Source: an uncultured Gemmatimonadota bacterium
GTDB taxonomy: Bacteria > Gemmatimonadota > Gemmatimonadetes > Gemmatimonadales > Gemmatimonadaceae
Assembly (NCBI GenBank): GCA_946478895.1
Contig: CAMLDY010000130.1
Span: 1-6,310, forward strand
Length of the DNA stretch: 6,310 nt
Direction of reading: 5' to 3'
The notes under the pieces: model-generated
What the model was told of the DNA's origin: nothing
Seen by the model: the letters and a program-made list of their open reading frames with translations, nothing else
Databases searched by the model: none
Part shown: positions 1 through 6,310 of the stretch, piece after piece
Layout of the letters: each line of letters starts with the position of its first letter
Numbering within the stretch: position 1 is the first letter of the stretch
Made by a program: the position numbers and the translations under genes

Positions 1-242
1 CCGCCAATGATGAGAGCCCAAACCACCGCCATCAGCAGGCTGTGAGAGTACGGATAGAAGACGAAGTCGAGCGGAATCATCGTCATTAGCCCGGGAACTA
101 TCCGCACCTGCTCGACGCCAAGCAGTAACAGGATCGGCCACAGCTCGTCGAGAAATTCTGCCGCAAAAGTCAGCGTGCCAAGCGAAGTCCGCGGCGCCGC
201 GCGCCGGGCGGCGAATGCGAGTCCATAATGCCCGAGGAACAT
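1..242 (-). CDS. YdjM-like integral membrane protein (putative metal-dependent hydrolase), N-terminal part only
   Basis: This gene is cut by the left window edge; 80 complete codons are visible. The protein starts MFLGHYGLAF, followed by a basic stretch (AARRAAPR, residues 11-18), a hydrophobic segment around residues 21-43 containing LDELWP, and a second segment beginning near residue 69. The visible polar residues H5 (GHYG), D32 and H67 (YSHS) fit the pattern of conserved His/Asp residues in the YdjM/DUF457 family of membrane-embedded putative hydrolases, which is where I place it; the true activity is unknown. The ATG at 242 is preceded by AGGAA at a 6-base spacing, and this box overlaps the stop codon of the upstream DUF72 gene nine bases away. 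The two are therefore probably co-transcribed and translationally coupled. The family call rests on a partial sequence, so a generic conserved membrane protein is the alternative. Confidence 0.72.
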   Translation of the reverse strand, partial: MFLGHYGLAFAARRAAPRTSLGTLTFAAEFLDELWPILLLLGVEQVRIVPGLMTMIPLDFVFYPYSHSLLMAVVWALIIG

Positions 243-248
243 TCTCGA

Positions 249-253
249 TTCCT
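249..253 (-). promoter_or_regulatory. Ribosome binding site of the YdjM-like gene, overlapping the upstream stop codon
   Basis: On the minus strand the bases read TAGGAATCGAGAATG. AGGAA shares its AG with the TAG stop of the DUF72 gene and sits 6 bases before the ATG. This supports the chosen start and a coupled two-gene unit. Confidence 0.55.
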
Positions 254-1055
254 AAAACAGCGACATCTGCTCGCCGAGCAGATCGGGATCGACCGGCACC
301 TGGCCGAGCCGGTACTGGAGCTCGCGCGCCGTCGCGGGACTATGCCCCGAGAATGTGTTGGCGACGTAACCGTAGACGTCCGTCACTTTCTGCGCGAGAT
401 CGTCGATCGCGTCCGACCACTGCTCGATCTCCTGGGACCGATCGACCTGCACGCGAGCGTAATCGACCAGATCGCGGTTCGGGCCCATCCATCTTATGTA
501 AGCGAAGTCGGCCGTCGGCCGCGCAGCGAGACTGAGCATCACCTTGCGCGGAATCCAGCGTCCGTCGCTCAACGCCAGCGCGATGTTGTGCTCCTTGAGT
601 AGCGCGAGTACGCCGTCGGTGATCCAGCCGCGGTGACGGAACTCGATTGCGATGCGCAGGTCCCGCGGTACGCGCCCCAGGAAATCGACGAGCGCCGGCA
701 GCTCACCCGGCTGAAAGTCCGGACCCATCTGCACGAGCACCGGACCGAGCTTGTCTCCGAGATCGCGCACGCGGTCGAAGAAGGCCTGCGAAGCACCAGT
801 GACATCGCGCAGCCGCTGCTCGTGGGTGATCTCCTGCGGCAGCTTGAGCGCGAACTGAAAACCGCGCGGAGTTCTGTCCGCCCAGCTCCGAATCGTCGTC
901 TCGGCGGGCAATGCGTAGAACGTCGAATCGACTTCGACGGTGTCGAACGCCCGCGCATAGACTGTCAGAAAGTCCGACGGCCGCGTCCCGCTCGGATAAA
1001 ACGGACCGACCCAGGCATCGTAATTCCAGCCCTGCGTGCCGATGCGAATCGCCAT
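252..1055 (-). CDS. DUF72 (YecE-like) family protein
   Basis: A complete 267-residue protein, close to the usual length of DUF72 proteins, which have a TIM-barrel fold and no firmly assigned biochemical function. Recognisable family blocks in order are: IGTQGWNYDAWVGPFYP (residues 5-21); the FDTVEVDSTFYALP segment (37-50); GFQFALKLPQEITH (65-78); VLVQMGPDF (106-114); AIEFRH followed by W (136-144); LALSDG (160-165); YIRWMG (186-191); and VYGYVANTFSGHSPATA (227-243). The last block often carries an Asn pair in relatives (NNhy...GhaP), and here reads ANTFSGHSP. The start is fixed by the family-typical MxIRIGTxGW opening. A GGAG lies only 2 bases before the ATG, so the ribosome site is poor or unconventional. 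It is separated by 265 bases from the antiporter gene upstream, and probably starts its own transcript together with the YdjM-like gene that follows. It is predicted cytoplasmic: no signal peptide or membrane segment is seen. Confidence 0.93.
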   Translation of the reverse strand: MAIRIGTQGWNYDAWVGPFYPSGTRPSDFLTVYARAFDTVEVDSTFYALPAETTIRSWADRTPRGFQFALKLPQEITHEQRLRDVTGASQAFFDRVRDLGDKLGPVLVQMGPDFQPGELPALVDFLGRVPRDLRIAIEFRHRGWITDGVLALLKEHNIALALSDGRWIPRKVMLSLAARPTADFAYIRWMGPNRDLVDYARVQVDRSQEIEQWSDAIDDLAQKVTDVYGYVANTFSGHSPATARELQYRLGQVPVDPDLLGEQMSLF

Positions 1056-1125
1056 GTCTCCAATCGGAGCTTCGTGAGTGGGAAAGTCAAGCTCACTGCT
1101 TCGGATTCCGGGACCTGAGCCCTGC

Positions 1126-1308
1126 CGGCTGGCACCCCTAGTCCAAAAGGTGGCAGGTGGGAGACATGGTCAAAGGCACAGGTATCAGTTTATCCGGCGC
1201 GTTCCAGAGTTGCGTGACGCAGCGAGAAGGCGAGTATAACAACTGTTAACTGTGCGTCTCTGTGCATCCTCTCCCACCTGCCGCCTTTGGGACTAGGGGT
1301 GTCAGCGG
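1126..1308. repeat. Long inverted repeat element (MITE-like), arms 1131-1164 and 1270-1303
   Basis: The 34-base arms match at 31 positions when one is reverse-complemented. Mismatches fall at 1132, 1145 and 1151; two of these would be G-T/G-U pairs in a hairpin. The pairing extends outward with one further mismatch to 1126 and 1308. Core arm motifs are CACCCCTAGTCC, AAAGG and GGCAGGTGGGAGA, so both ends read outward as CTCCCACCTGCC...CTAGGGGTG. The roughly 105-base centre has no gene and is richer in A and T than its surroundings. Size, terminal arms and lack of coding capacity fit a miniature inverted-repeat element or another dispersed repeat, but I find no flanking target-site duplication. 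A structural RNA, or a pair of diverging regulatory sites, are alternatives. It fills the gap between the antiporter stop and the DUF72 start. Confidence 0.8.
1233..1241 (-). promoter_or_regulatory. Possible extended -10 promoter element for the DUF72 unit
   Basis: The minus strand reads TGTTATACT, matching the extended -10 form TGnTATAAT with one mismatch. It lies in the centre of the inverted repeat and faces the DUF72 gene. No -35 hexamer resembling TTGACA is present at 16-18 bases upstream. If used, transcription would begin near 1226 and give a leader of about 170 bases containing the left arm of the repeat. It overlaps a small palindrome, TAACA-AC-TGTTA at 1237-1248, which could be an operator or chance. 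The call is weak. Confidence 0.28.
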
Positions 1309-1320
1309 AAGCGACGGATC

Positions 1321-2547
1321 CTAGAAGCTTGGGCGTTCCCCAGCAACGAGGTCATCGATCCCCGTCTCGTCGGCCTGTCCGCCGTCAACGGGCCGCGCCC
1401 CGACGCGGACCAGCAGCGGCGGCGCGAGGAAGGTCGTGACGAGGACCATCAGCGCGAGGGCGCTGAACAGCGACGGCGAGATCGCCTGCGTGGCGAGCCC
1501 CATCTGCGCGAAGATCAGACCCACCTCGCCGCGCGGAATCATCGCCACTCCGACGAGACGCTTGTTGCCCTTGAACCACCACGGCGCATAGGCGGCGAAG
1601 AACTTCCCGATCACACCGGCGAGAATGAGCAACCCCGCCACCGCCATCGTGCTGCCTTCGCCGAACGCAGACAGCTCCACCGCCGCACCCACCGACGCGA
1701 AGAAGATCGGCACCAGCACGTGACCGATCGTCGTCGTAGCTCTCTCGATCTCGGCGCGCTCCGCCGTCGTGTTGAGAATTATTCCCGCCGCAAAGGAGCC
1801 GAGGATCATCGCCGAGCCCGCGCTCGCGGCGAGCGCAGACAAAAGAAACGCGAACGCCAGCGCGACCGCCGACAGTGTACCCGGTGTGCGAATGCCGCCG
1901 ATCGTCTGAAAGATCGGCCGCGCCAGGAGTCGGCCCACCACCACGGCGACGACGATGAATCCAACCGCGATCGCCGTCGTGCCGAGTACGCCCGCCACGG
2001 TCCACGATCCACCAACCACGATTCCGGTCACTACCGACAGCACGATCAGACCGACGATGTCGTCGAGCACGGCGGCGCCGAGCACCACCTGACCCTCGCG
2101 GGACCCGAGCTGGCCGATGTCCGAGAGCACCCGCGCGGAGATTCCGACTGAAGTCGCGGTGAGTGCCGCCGCACACACCAGCGCCGGAACCCGCTCGAGA
2201 CCAAGGAGCGACGACGCCGCATAGTAGCCGAGCACCAGCGGGATGATCACGCCAACGAGTCCCACCGTCGTCGCAGCACCGGCGACTTTCATCATTCGTC
2301 GCAGATCAGTGTCGAGCCCGATCTCGAACAACAGCACGATGACGCCGAGCTCCGACAGCGCGGCGATGACTGGATCGGCCGGATCCAGCAGGCCGAGGAC
2401 CGACTTCCCGAGCAGCACGCCCGCGATCAGCTCACCCAGGACCGCCGGTTGCCCGAGCCGCTGCGCGAGAGCACCAAGCAGCTTCGCGGCGGCAAGAAGC
2501 GCGGCTAGAACGAGCAGCAGATGCGGAATCGAATGCGCGTCACTCAT
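1321..2547 (-). CDS. CPA2-family cation:proton antiporter (NapA/KefB-type membrane domain, no regulatory domain)
   Basis: A 408-residue integral membrane protein with about 12-13 hydrophobic segments, which by family exchanges Na+ or K+ for protons across the inner membrane. Family signatures visible are: GQPAVLGELIAGVLLG (residues 32-47); SELGVIVLLFEIGLDT (65-80); TATSVGISARVL (130-141); the ion-binding pair D162-D163 in GAAVLDDIVGLIVLS; an IGK motif at 313-315, in the position of the conserved Lys of NapA-type exchangers; and IPRGEVGLI (337-345). The Asp pair suggests an electrogenic Na+/H+ exchanger rather than a Kef-type K+ efflux protein, but that is inference. The chain ends after a short, polar, acidic tail (386-408), so the RCK/TrkA domain of full KefB/KefC is absent. 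Its ATG overlaps the TGA of the lipocalin fusion gene (ATGA) and has no clear ribosome site of its own, so translation probably depends on the upstream gene. Confidence 0.94.
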   Translation of the reverse strand: MSDAHSIPHLLLVLAALLAAAKLLGALAQRLGQPAVLGELIAGVLLGKSVLGLLDPADPVIAALSELGVIVLLFEIGLDTDLRRMMKVAGAATTVGLVGVIIPLVLGYYAASSLLGLERVPALVCAAALTATSVGISARVLSDIGQLGSREGQVVLGAAVLDDIVGLIVLSVVTGIVVGGSWTVAGVLGTTAIAVGFIVVAVVVGRLLARPIFQTIGGIRTPGTLSAVALAFAFLLSALAASAGSAMILGSFAAGIILNTTAERAEIERATTTIGHVLVPIFFASVGAAVELSAFGEGSTMAVAGLLILAGVIGKFFAAYAPWWFKGNKRLVGVAMIPRGEVGLIFAQMGLATQAISPSLFSALALMVLVTTFLAPPLLVRVGARPVDGGQADETGIDDLVAGERPSF

Positions 2548-4046
2548 CGGTAGGTCTCGAAGAAACCGGTTCCAGTGCCCGCCAACGGCTGCCCATCGAG
2601 GCGGCCCGAGATCCGAGCCGCGCCCTTCATCTGGATAAAATACGGCCGCTTCTTTTCGCTGCCGAGAGGATCACCGCGTTCCACTTCGCTCGAGGCGGGC
2701 CGCGGACGCGTATCCGTCGCAATTGCGTCCTCAACCGAGATGTCGATCCGCAACGTATCGCTGCCGCGCACATCCTGGAAAGTCGCGCGCGACGGAACAC
2801 GAAGCTCCGTCGAGCCCACCCTGACGACCCGATTGTCCTCGTACGAGATCGCCTTTGGCCGGAACACCGCCCTGAACCCAAGCGAATCGATGATATAAAC
2901 CAGCACCGGCGGTATCGACGCCGTTGTGTCAGCGGGATACACACGGCCATACAGAAACGTGTATTCGCCCGCGCGGGACGCGCCCCAGTCCCACGTCACT
3001 CCGCGCCAGACTCCCCAGTTGTGATCGTGGTACGACTGCGCGCCGTCGAATTGCTCGCAGCGCCCGTCGACGCAAACCGTCCCCGTCGCCGTCGCGCGCA
3101 GCCCTGGAACGGTGTACCCCGACACGAATCCGCCGGAGCCCATCGAGACGCCGGGGAAATACGCGTACGGCGCAGGATGAATTCGCAGCGACACGGTGAC
3201 GCCGCCCGGCCCGTTCTCACCGCGCGCCGAGCCGCGCACTTCGTAGTCTCCATCGGGAAGCACCGTCACCCGCGAATCGCCGAAAACCAGGTTTGCATCG
3301 CTGGTCGAGAAGCGGACCCGCGAACGATCGTAGTCGGCGGCGAATCTCCTCGTCGCACCCTCCTGCTCCCTGACGGTAATGCCCAGCCTCCCGCCCCACC
3401 GCGTACCTCTGACATCGCCGCCGACGATGAACGAGATGAATGCCCACCGTTTGGCGTCCGGCGAGATCACGTTGAAGTAGTGCCACTCCGCCCAGGTCTC
3501 ACGATTGGCGACGCTGTCCGACGGCATATGGAAGTGATCGATCTCGTTTCTCAGCTCGTACAGCGTCGGCGCGATCCACCTTCGATCGCCGTCGTCATCC
3601 TCCCACTTCCCCGCCGCCACCTCCGCCGCCGCGCCGACCGCGCGCGTCGCCGACGGAATCTCACCCGTCGCGTGCACCGGGAATTCGCGGCCATCTGCCG
3701 TGCGCGCGTAGAGCAACCGCCCCTCGATCTGCGGCGCCACCGCCGCGACCTGATCCCTGTACCTCGGCGACGCCAGAACCTGGCGGTAGAGAAACGAAGC
3801 GTGGTCGATCGAGAAGAACAAACCGCCGATTCCGCCCGTCTTCATCACTTCGATGTCGAGACCTTCGGGCAATACCGTGATCGTGCCGCCGCCGACCAGC
3901 TTTTCGTTGCGCGCCTGGGACAGCATCGCCTCACCGATCGAGAGCAGCACGATCATTACCGCCACGCCGACGCCGAACCCGAAGAAGAGCAGCACCGACC
4001 GCCACGGCCGGTAGGTAATGTTTCGTAACGCGAGCTCGCCGATCAT
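2544..4046 (-). CDS. FtsX-like N-terminal anchor fused to a CrtC/AttH-type lipocalin-like domain
   Basis: A 500-residue two-part protein. Residues 1-40 (LALRNITYRPWRS, then a transmembrane helix at about 17-38, then SIGEAML) look like the start of a MacB/FtsX permease. Residues 41-150 (VGGGTITVLPEGLDIEV and onward) resemble the beginning of its periplasmic domain. The three further helices of a true permease never follow. From about 155 to the end the sequence matches the lipocalin-like fold of the CrtC/AttH (DUF2006) group: EWHYFNVIS (187-195), WAFISFIVGGD (201-211), SYHDHNWGVW (338-347), WDWGA (352-356), FLYGRVY (364-370) and GTGFFETY (492-499). The inferred role is an inner-membrane-anchored periplasmic lipid-binding or lipid-processing partner of the ABC transporter encoded just upstream. 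Hydratase chemistry as in carotenoid CrtC is possible but no carotenoid genes are nearby. ATG overlaps the ATPase stop (ATGA). C325 and C330 could form a disulfide. Confidence 0.85.
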   Translation of the reverse strand: MIGELALRNITYRPWRSVLLFFGFGVGVAVMIVLLSIGEAMLSQARNEKLVGGGTITVLPEGLDIEVMKTGGIGGLFFSIDHASFLYRQVLASPRYRDQVAAVAPQIEGRLLYARTADGREFPVHATGEIPSATRAVGAAAEVAAGKWEDDDGDRRWIAPTLYELRNEIDHFHMPSDSVANRETWAEWHYFNVISPDAKRWAFISFIVGGDVRGTRWGGRLGITVREQEGATRRFAADYDRSRVRFSTSDANLVFGDSRVTVLPDGDYEVRGSARGENGPGGVTVSLRIHPAPYAYFPGVSMGSGGFVSGYTVPGLRATATGTVCVDGRCEQFDGAQSYHDHNWGVWRGVTWDWGASRAGEYTFLYGRVYPADTTASIPPVLVYIIDSLGFRAVFRPKAISYEDNRVVRVGSTELRVPSRATFQDVRGSDTLRIDISVEDAIATDTRPRPASSEVERGDPLGSEKKRPYFIQMKGAARISGRLDGQPLAGTGTGFFETYR

Positions 4047-4741
4047 GCGTCCACCACTCGCCCATCGCGCATATGAATCTTCCGTCGCGCGGCGCTTGCC
4101 AGATCCTCGTCATGGGTCACGACGACCAACGTCGTTCCGTCGTCGTTGAGCCGCTGAAACAACCGGATGATCTCGGTGCCGGTGCGTGCATCGAGCTCAC
4201 CTGTCGGCTCGTCGGCGAGAAGGAGCGAGGGACGATTCGCCAGCGCGCGCGCGATTGCGACCCGCTGCTGCTCGCCACCCGAGAGCTCGGATGGCCGATG
4301 CCGCAGGCGCCCACCAAGCCCGACGTACTCCAATAGCTCCGACGCGCGCTGCACCCGCTCCTGCTTGGGGATTCCAGCTTCCGCCATTGGCAGCGCGACG
4401 TTCTCCACCGCCGACAGAATCGGCAGCAGGTAGAAGCGCTGGAAGACGAAGCCGATGTTGCGCAGACGGAACTGCGTCGCGTCACGATCTGTCATCGACT
4501 CGACGTGACGGCCAGCGATCGTCACACTCCCAGAAGTCGGCTGATCGATTGCTCCGATCAGATTGAGCAGGGTCGACTTGCCACACCCCGACGGGCCGAC
4601 AATCGCCACATAATCACCGGCCGCAACCTCCAGGCTCACGCCCTGAAGCGCGTGCACCCGCTCGGCGCCGACCGGATAATCGCGGTGGACATCCTTGACC
4701 GAGACAATCACGCCGCCGCTTGCATTGTCCTGTTCCGTCAC
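4043..4741 (-). CDS. LolD/MacB-type ABC transporter ATPase
   Basis: A complete 232-residue nucleotide-binding subunit, typical in length for the LolD/FtsE/MacB ATPase group. All functional motifs are intact: Walker [10 protein letters not shown] (residues 49-57), Q-loop Q101 in [10 protein letters not shown], signature LSGGEQQR (153-160), Walker B LLLADE (173-178) with catalytic E178, D-loop GELD (181-184) and switch H210 in VVTHD. It should hydrolyse ATP in the cytoplasm and drive the two FtsX-type permeases encoded immediately upstream. The start is GTG, overlapping the permease stop as GTGA; GGGAGG lies 7 bases before it and no in-frame ATG follows until residue 83, which would remove Walker A. 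The presence of a separate lipocalin fusion partner makes an AttEFGH-like or Lol-like lipid export role more likely than antibiotic efflux, but the substrate cannot be read from the sequence. Confidence 0.97.
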   Translation of the reverse strand: MTEQDNASGGVIVSVKDVHRDYPVGAERVHALQGVSLEVAAGDYVAIVGPSGCGKSTLLNLIGAIDQPTSGSVTIAGRHVESMTDRDATQFRLRNIGFVFQRFYLLPILSAVENVALPMAEAGIPKQERVQRASELLEYVGLGGRLRHRPSELSGGEQQRVAIARALANRPSLLLADEPTGELDARTGTEIIRLFQRLNDDGTTLVVVTHDEDLASAARRKIHMRDGRVVDA

Positions 4742-5943
4742 GCGATCGCCTCCCGCCGCAAAGATTCAGCGATCGGAAGCGATGCCGCCCGCCACGCCGG
4801 ATAAATCCCCGCCGCGATCCCGCTCACCACCAGCAGTCCCAGCGCCGACCACGCTGCGCGCGGCTGGAACAGAAAGAAGTCGATCGCCATCGGCAATCCC
4901 GGGAACGCCGACAAGATCGTGTTCAGGTAGCGCGCGGTCACCAGACCCAGCGCGAGCCCGAGCACCGCGCCCAGCAAGGTGATCGCTACTCCCTCGATTA
5001 CTATCTGCTCGACCACATGCGACCGCGAAACACCGATCGCGCGCATCACCGCGATCTCGCCCGAGCGCTCGTTCACCGACACCGTCACCAGCGTCGTCAC
5101 CAGCAGGAATCCGACGAACAGGCTGACCGCCCCAAGTATCAGCGCCAGCTGGCGGAAGTAGCTGAGCCGCTCGTCCACCTGCGCGATCGCGGTCGCAATC
5201 GAGATCGCGCTCACCGTCGGAATCTTCGCTTCGATCCAATTCCTCACCTGCTCGGCGTCGGCACCGTTGCGCACTCGCACCATGAAGAGTGACGCGCGAT
5301 CGCGGAGTACCCGGCCTGCGGTCGCTTCCTTGCCGCCCATTTCTTCCAGCGTCTCACGTCGCAGGGCCGCACCCGGCTGGTCGTTCGCGCCGTAGATAAA
5401 GCGGACTTTGCCGACCAGCACCAGTCGACGCTGACCCGAGTAGTTACGGGTCTGCGGGTCGTAGCCGAGCGCAACGGTGAGGGTATCGCCGAAGCGCGCG
5501 CCGAGCTGTCGCCACATGAAGTCGTTCACGACGATGTCGCCGGCGCCGGCAAGGTCGCGACCCGAGACGAGCTCATAGTCACCCTGCACCGCCGGATTGA
5601 TTCCAATCGCCGAGCCGCTCACGTCACGACCCGACACCGGGATGTGGATCGACGCACCGAGTACCGGACTGATGTCGCCGACTGCCGGATTGGTGCGGAG
5701 GGTGTCGATGATCGATCCGACGCCGGGTATCGTCGCGTCGGTGTCGAATGGGAGCGTTCCCTTCGGCGCGAGCCGCAGCTGGAACCCGCGCGAGAGCAAC
5801 AGCTCCCGAAAGGATTCCCGCATTCCGGTCGCCAGCATCACCATGTCGAGCAGCATCGCCGCCGCGATGGCGACGCCGAGCACGGCGAGGCCGGTGCGCG
5901 CGCGGTGGCGGATCAGAGACGCCTGCGCCAGTGCCCGTCTCAT
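4738..5943 (-). CDS. FtsX/MacB-type ABC transporter permease
   Basis: A complete 401-residue permease of the usual size and four-helix layout for this class. An N-terminal helix lies at about residues 17-39. A large periplasmic domain of the MacB_PCD type runs from about 40 to 262. A C-terminal FtsX domain has helices near 266-288, 318-340 and 365-386. Between the second and third helices is the cytoplasmic coupling segment NERSGEIAVMRAIGVSRSHV (291-310), the typical contact with the ATPase. It would form the membrane channel with the neighbouring, non-identical permease and the LolD-like ATPase, in the manner of LolC-LolE-LolD. The ATG shares one base with the preceding gene's stop (TGATG). 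No Shine-Dalgarno sequence is visible before it, so translation is probably by re-initiation. The substrate is not evident; lipid or lipoprotein is the best guess from the operon. Confidence 0.94.
   Translation of the reverse strand: MRRALAQASLIRHRARTGLAVLGVAIAAAMLLDMVMLATGMRESFRELLLSRGFQLRLAPKGTLPFDTDATIPGVGSIIDTLRTNPAVGDISPVLGASIHIPVSGRDVSGSAIGINPAVQGDYELVSGRDLAGAGDIVVNDFMWRQLGARFGDTLTVALGYDPQTRNYSGQRRLVLVGKVRFIYGANDQPGAALRRETLEEMGGKEATAGRVLRDRASLFMVRVRNGADAEQVRNWIEAKIPTVSAISIATAIAQVDERLSYFRQLALILGAVSLFVGFLLVTTLVTVSVNERSGEIAVMRAIGVSRSHVVEQIVIEGVAITLLGAVLGLALGLVTARYLNTILSAFPGLPMAIDFFLFQPRAAWSALGLLVVSGIAAGIYPAWRAASLPIAESLRREAIA
4749..4754 (-). promoter_or_regulatory. Strong ribosome binding site for the ATPase, selecting a GTG start
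   Basis: The minus strand reads GGGAGG, then CGATCGC, then GTG. The site lies inside the end of the permease coding sequence. It is the clearest Shine-Dalgarno match of the five-gene chain, which suggests the ATPase is made at its own rate rather than only by coupling. Confidence 0.7.
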
Positions 5944-6310
5944 CAGCGACCGAAAAGCTGGAGCGGGGGCGTGCGCGCGAGACGGAGCGACGCCAGCACA
6001 CCCGCTCCGATCCCAAGCACCAGCGAGAGCACGACCGCGACAGCGATGATCGGCGGCGTGACAATCGAGAATGCGAGCGGCGTTTGATAGACACCGCGGT
6101 AATGCCAGTTGACGAACAGCGAAATCACCCAGCCGAGCACGATTCCGAGCGCACTCCCGAGGACTGCGATCACCGCCGCCTCGAGAACAATCGACCGTAC
6201 GACGGTAGCCCGCGATATCCCCATCAGTCGCAGCGCGGCGATGTCGCGTCGCCTCTCCTCGACCTTGAGCACCATGATGCAGAGAAGAAACACCGAGCTG
6301 GCGACGATGG
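5943..6310 (-). CDS. Second FtsX-type ABC permease, C-terminal part only
   Basis: The gene enters from the right window edge; the last 121 or so codons are visible and the reading frame is open to position 6310. A GTG at 6293 is an internal Val codon, not a start: the codons before it continue the hydrophobic helix (IVASSVFLLCIMVL). It shows the end of helix 2, the coupling segment KVEERRRDIAALRLMGISRATVV (the usual FtsX pattern of ER..I...R..G), then two more helices separated by a short loop with WHYRGVYQTP, and a basic tail ending LQLFGR. Its coupling segment and loops differ clearly from those of the next permease, so the pair probably forms a heterodimer rather than being a recent duplication. 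The stop overlaps the next start by one base. Confidence 0.92.
   Translation of the reverse strand, partial: IVASSVFLLCIMVLKVEERRRDIAALRLMGISRATVVRSIVLEAAVIAVLGSALGIVLGWVISLFVNWHYRGVYQTPLAFSIVTPPIIAVAVVLSLVLGIGAGVLASLRLARTPPLQLFGR

Noticed and set aside
1085..1090. TTGACT on the minus strand as a -35 box for the DUF72 gene
   Set aside because: The hexamer 17 bases downstream is CCGATT, which does not resemble a -10, and transcription would start at or past the ATG.
1115..1135. Small hairpin from AGCC and GGCT around 1118-1130
   Set aside because: A four-base stem in GC-rich sequence is expected by chance and has no T tract.
1131..1303. Inverted repeat read as a rho-independent terminator for the antiporter operon
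   Set aside because: The loop is about 105 bases and no run of T follows either arm, so it does not fit an intrinsic terminator, though it could still hinder transcription.
1126..1308. Target-site duplication flanking the inverted repeat
   Set aside because: Bases just outside the arms (CCGGCT on the left, AGCGGA on the right) continue the inverted pairing rather than forming a direct repeat, so insertion by transposition is not shown.
3021..4028. A 335-codon open frame on the plus strand, opposite the lipocalin fusion gene
   Set aside because: It is very rich in Arg and His, has no recognisable domain, and lies entirely over a gene with clear family motifs on the other strand. GC-rich codon use creates such antisense frames.
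4720..5292. A 190-codon plus-strand open frame opposite the 401-residue permease
   Set aside because: Its low-complexity Arg/His/Gln composition and complete overlap with a well-supported permease mark it as a shadow.
6291..6293. GTG at 6293 as the start of a short 116-residue protein
   Set aside because: The frame stays open to the window edge and the preceding codons complete a transmembrane helix of an FtsX domain, so this is an internal Val.

Overview
The window is GC-rich, tightly packed bacterial DNA, and every gene I can support is on the minus strand, so it reads from right to left. Gene content (a LolCDE/MacB-type ABC system with a lipocalin-like partner, a CPA2 antiporter, a DUF72 protein and a YdjM-like membrane protein) points to a Gram-negative, probably soil or environmental, bacterium. 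Gemmatimonadota or Acidobacteriota are plausible, but this is an impression from protein style. No marker gene is present to settle it.

Region 1 (6310 down to 1321) is a chain of five genes in which every stop codon overlaps the next start. They are: an FtsX-type permease cut by the window edge, a complete 401-residue FtsX/MacB-type permease, a LolD/MacB-type ATPase, a 500-residue protein, and a CPA2 cation:proton antiporter. The junctions are TGATG, GTGA, ATGA and ATGA. The 500-residue protein joins an FtsX-like N-terminal anchor to a CrtC/AttH-type lipocalin-like domain. The first four genes look like one envelope machine. The ATPase would drive a pair of unlike permeases that move a lipid or other hydrophobic molecule out of the inner membrane, and the anchored lipocalin-like domain would bind or process it in the periplasm. 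The antiporter is translationally tied to this set but has no obvious mechanistic link.

Region 2 (1320 to 1056) is a 265-base gap. Most of it is one striking inverted repeat, with two 34-base arms at 1131-1164 and 1270-1303 separated by about 105 bases that carry no gene. The element resembles a MITE-like or other dispersed non-coding repeat. Its centre holds an extended -10-like box facing the downstream genes.

Region 3 (1055 to 1) is a second, two-gene unit: a complete DUF72/YecE-family protein, followed nine bases later by the start of a YdjM-like integral membrane protein that runs off the left edge. No tRNA, rRNA, CRISPR array, transposase or phage gene was seen.
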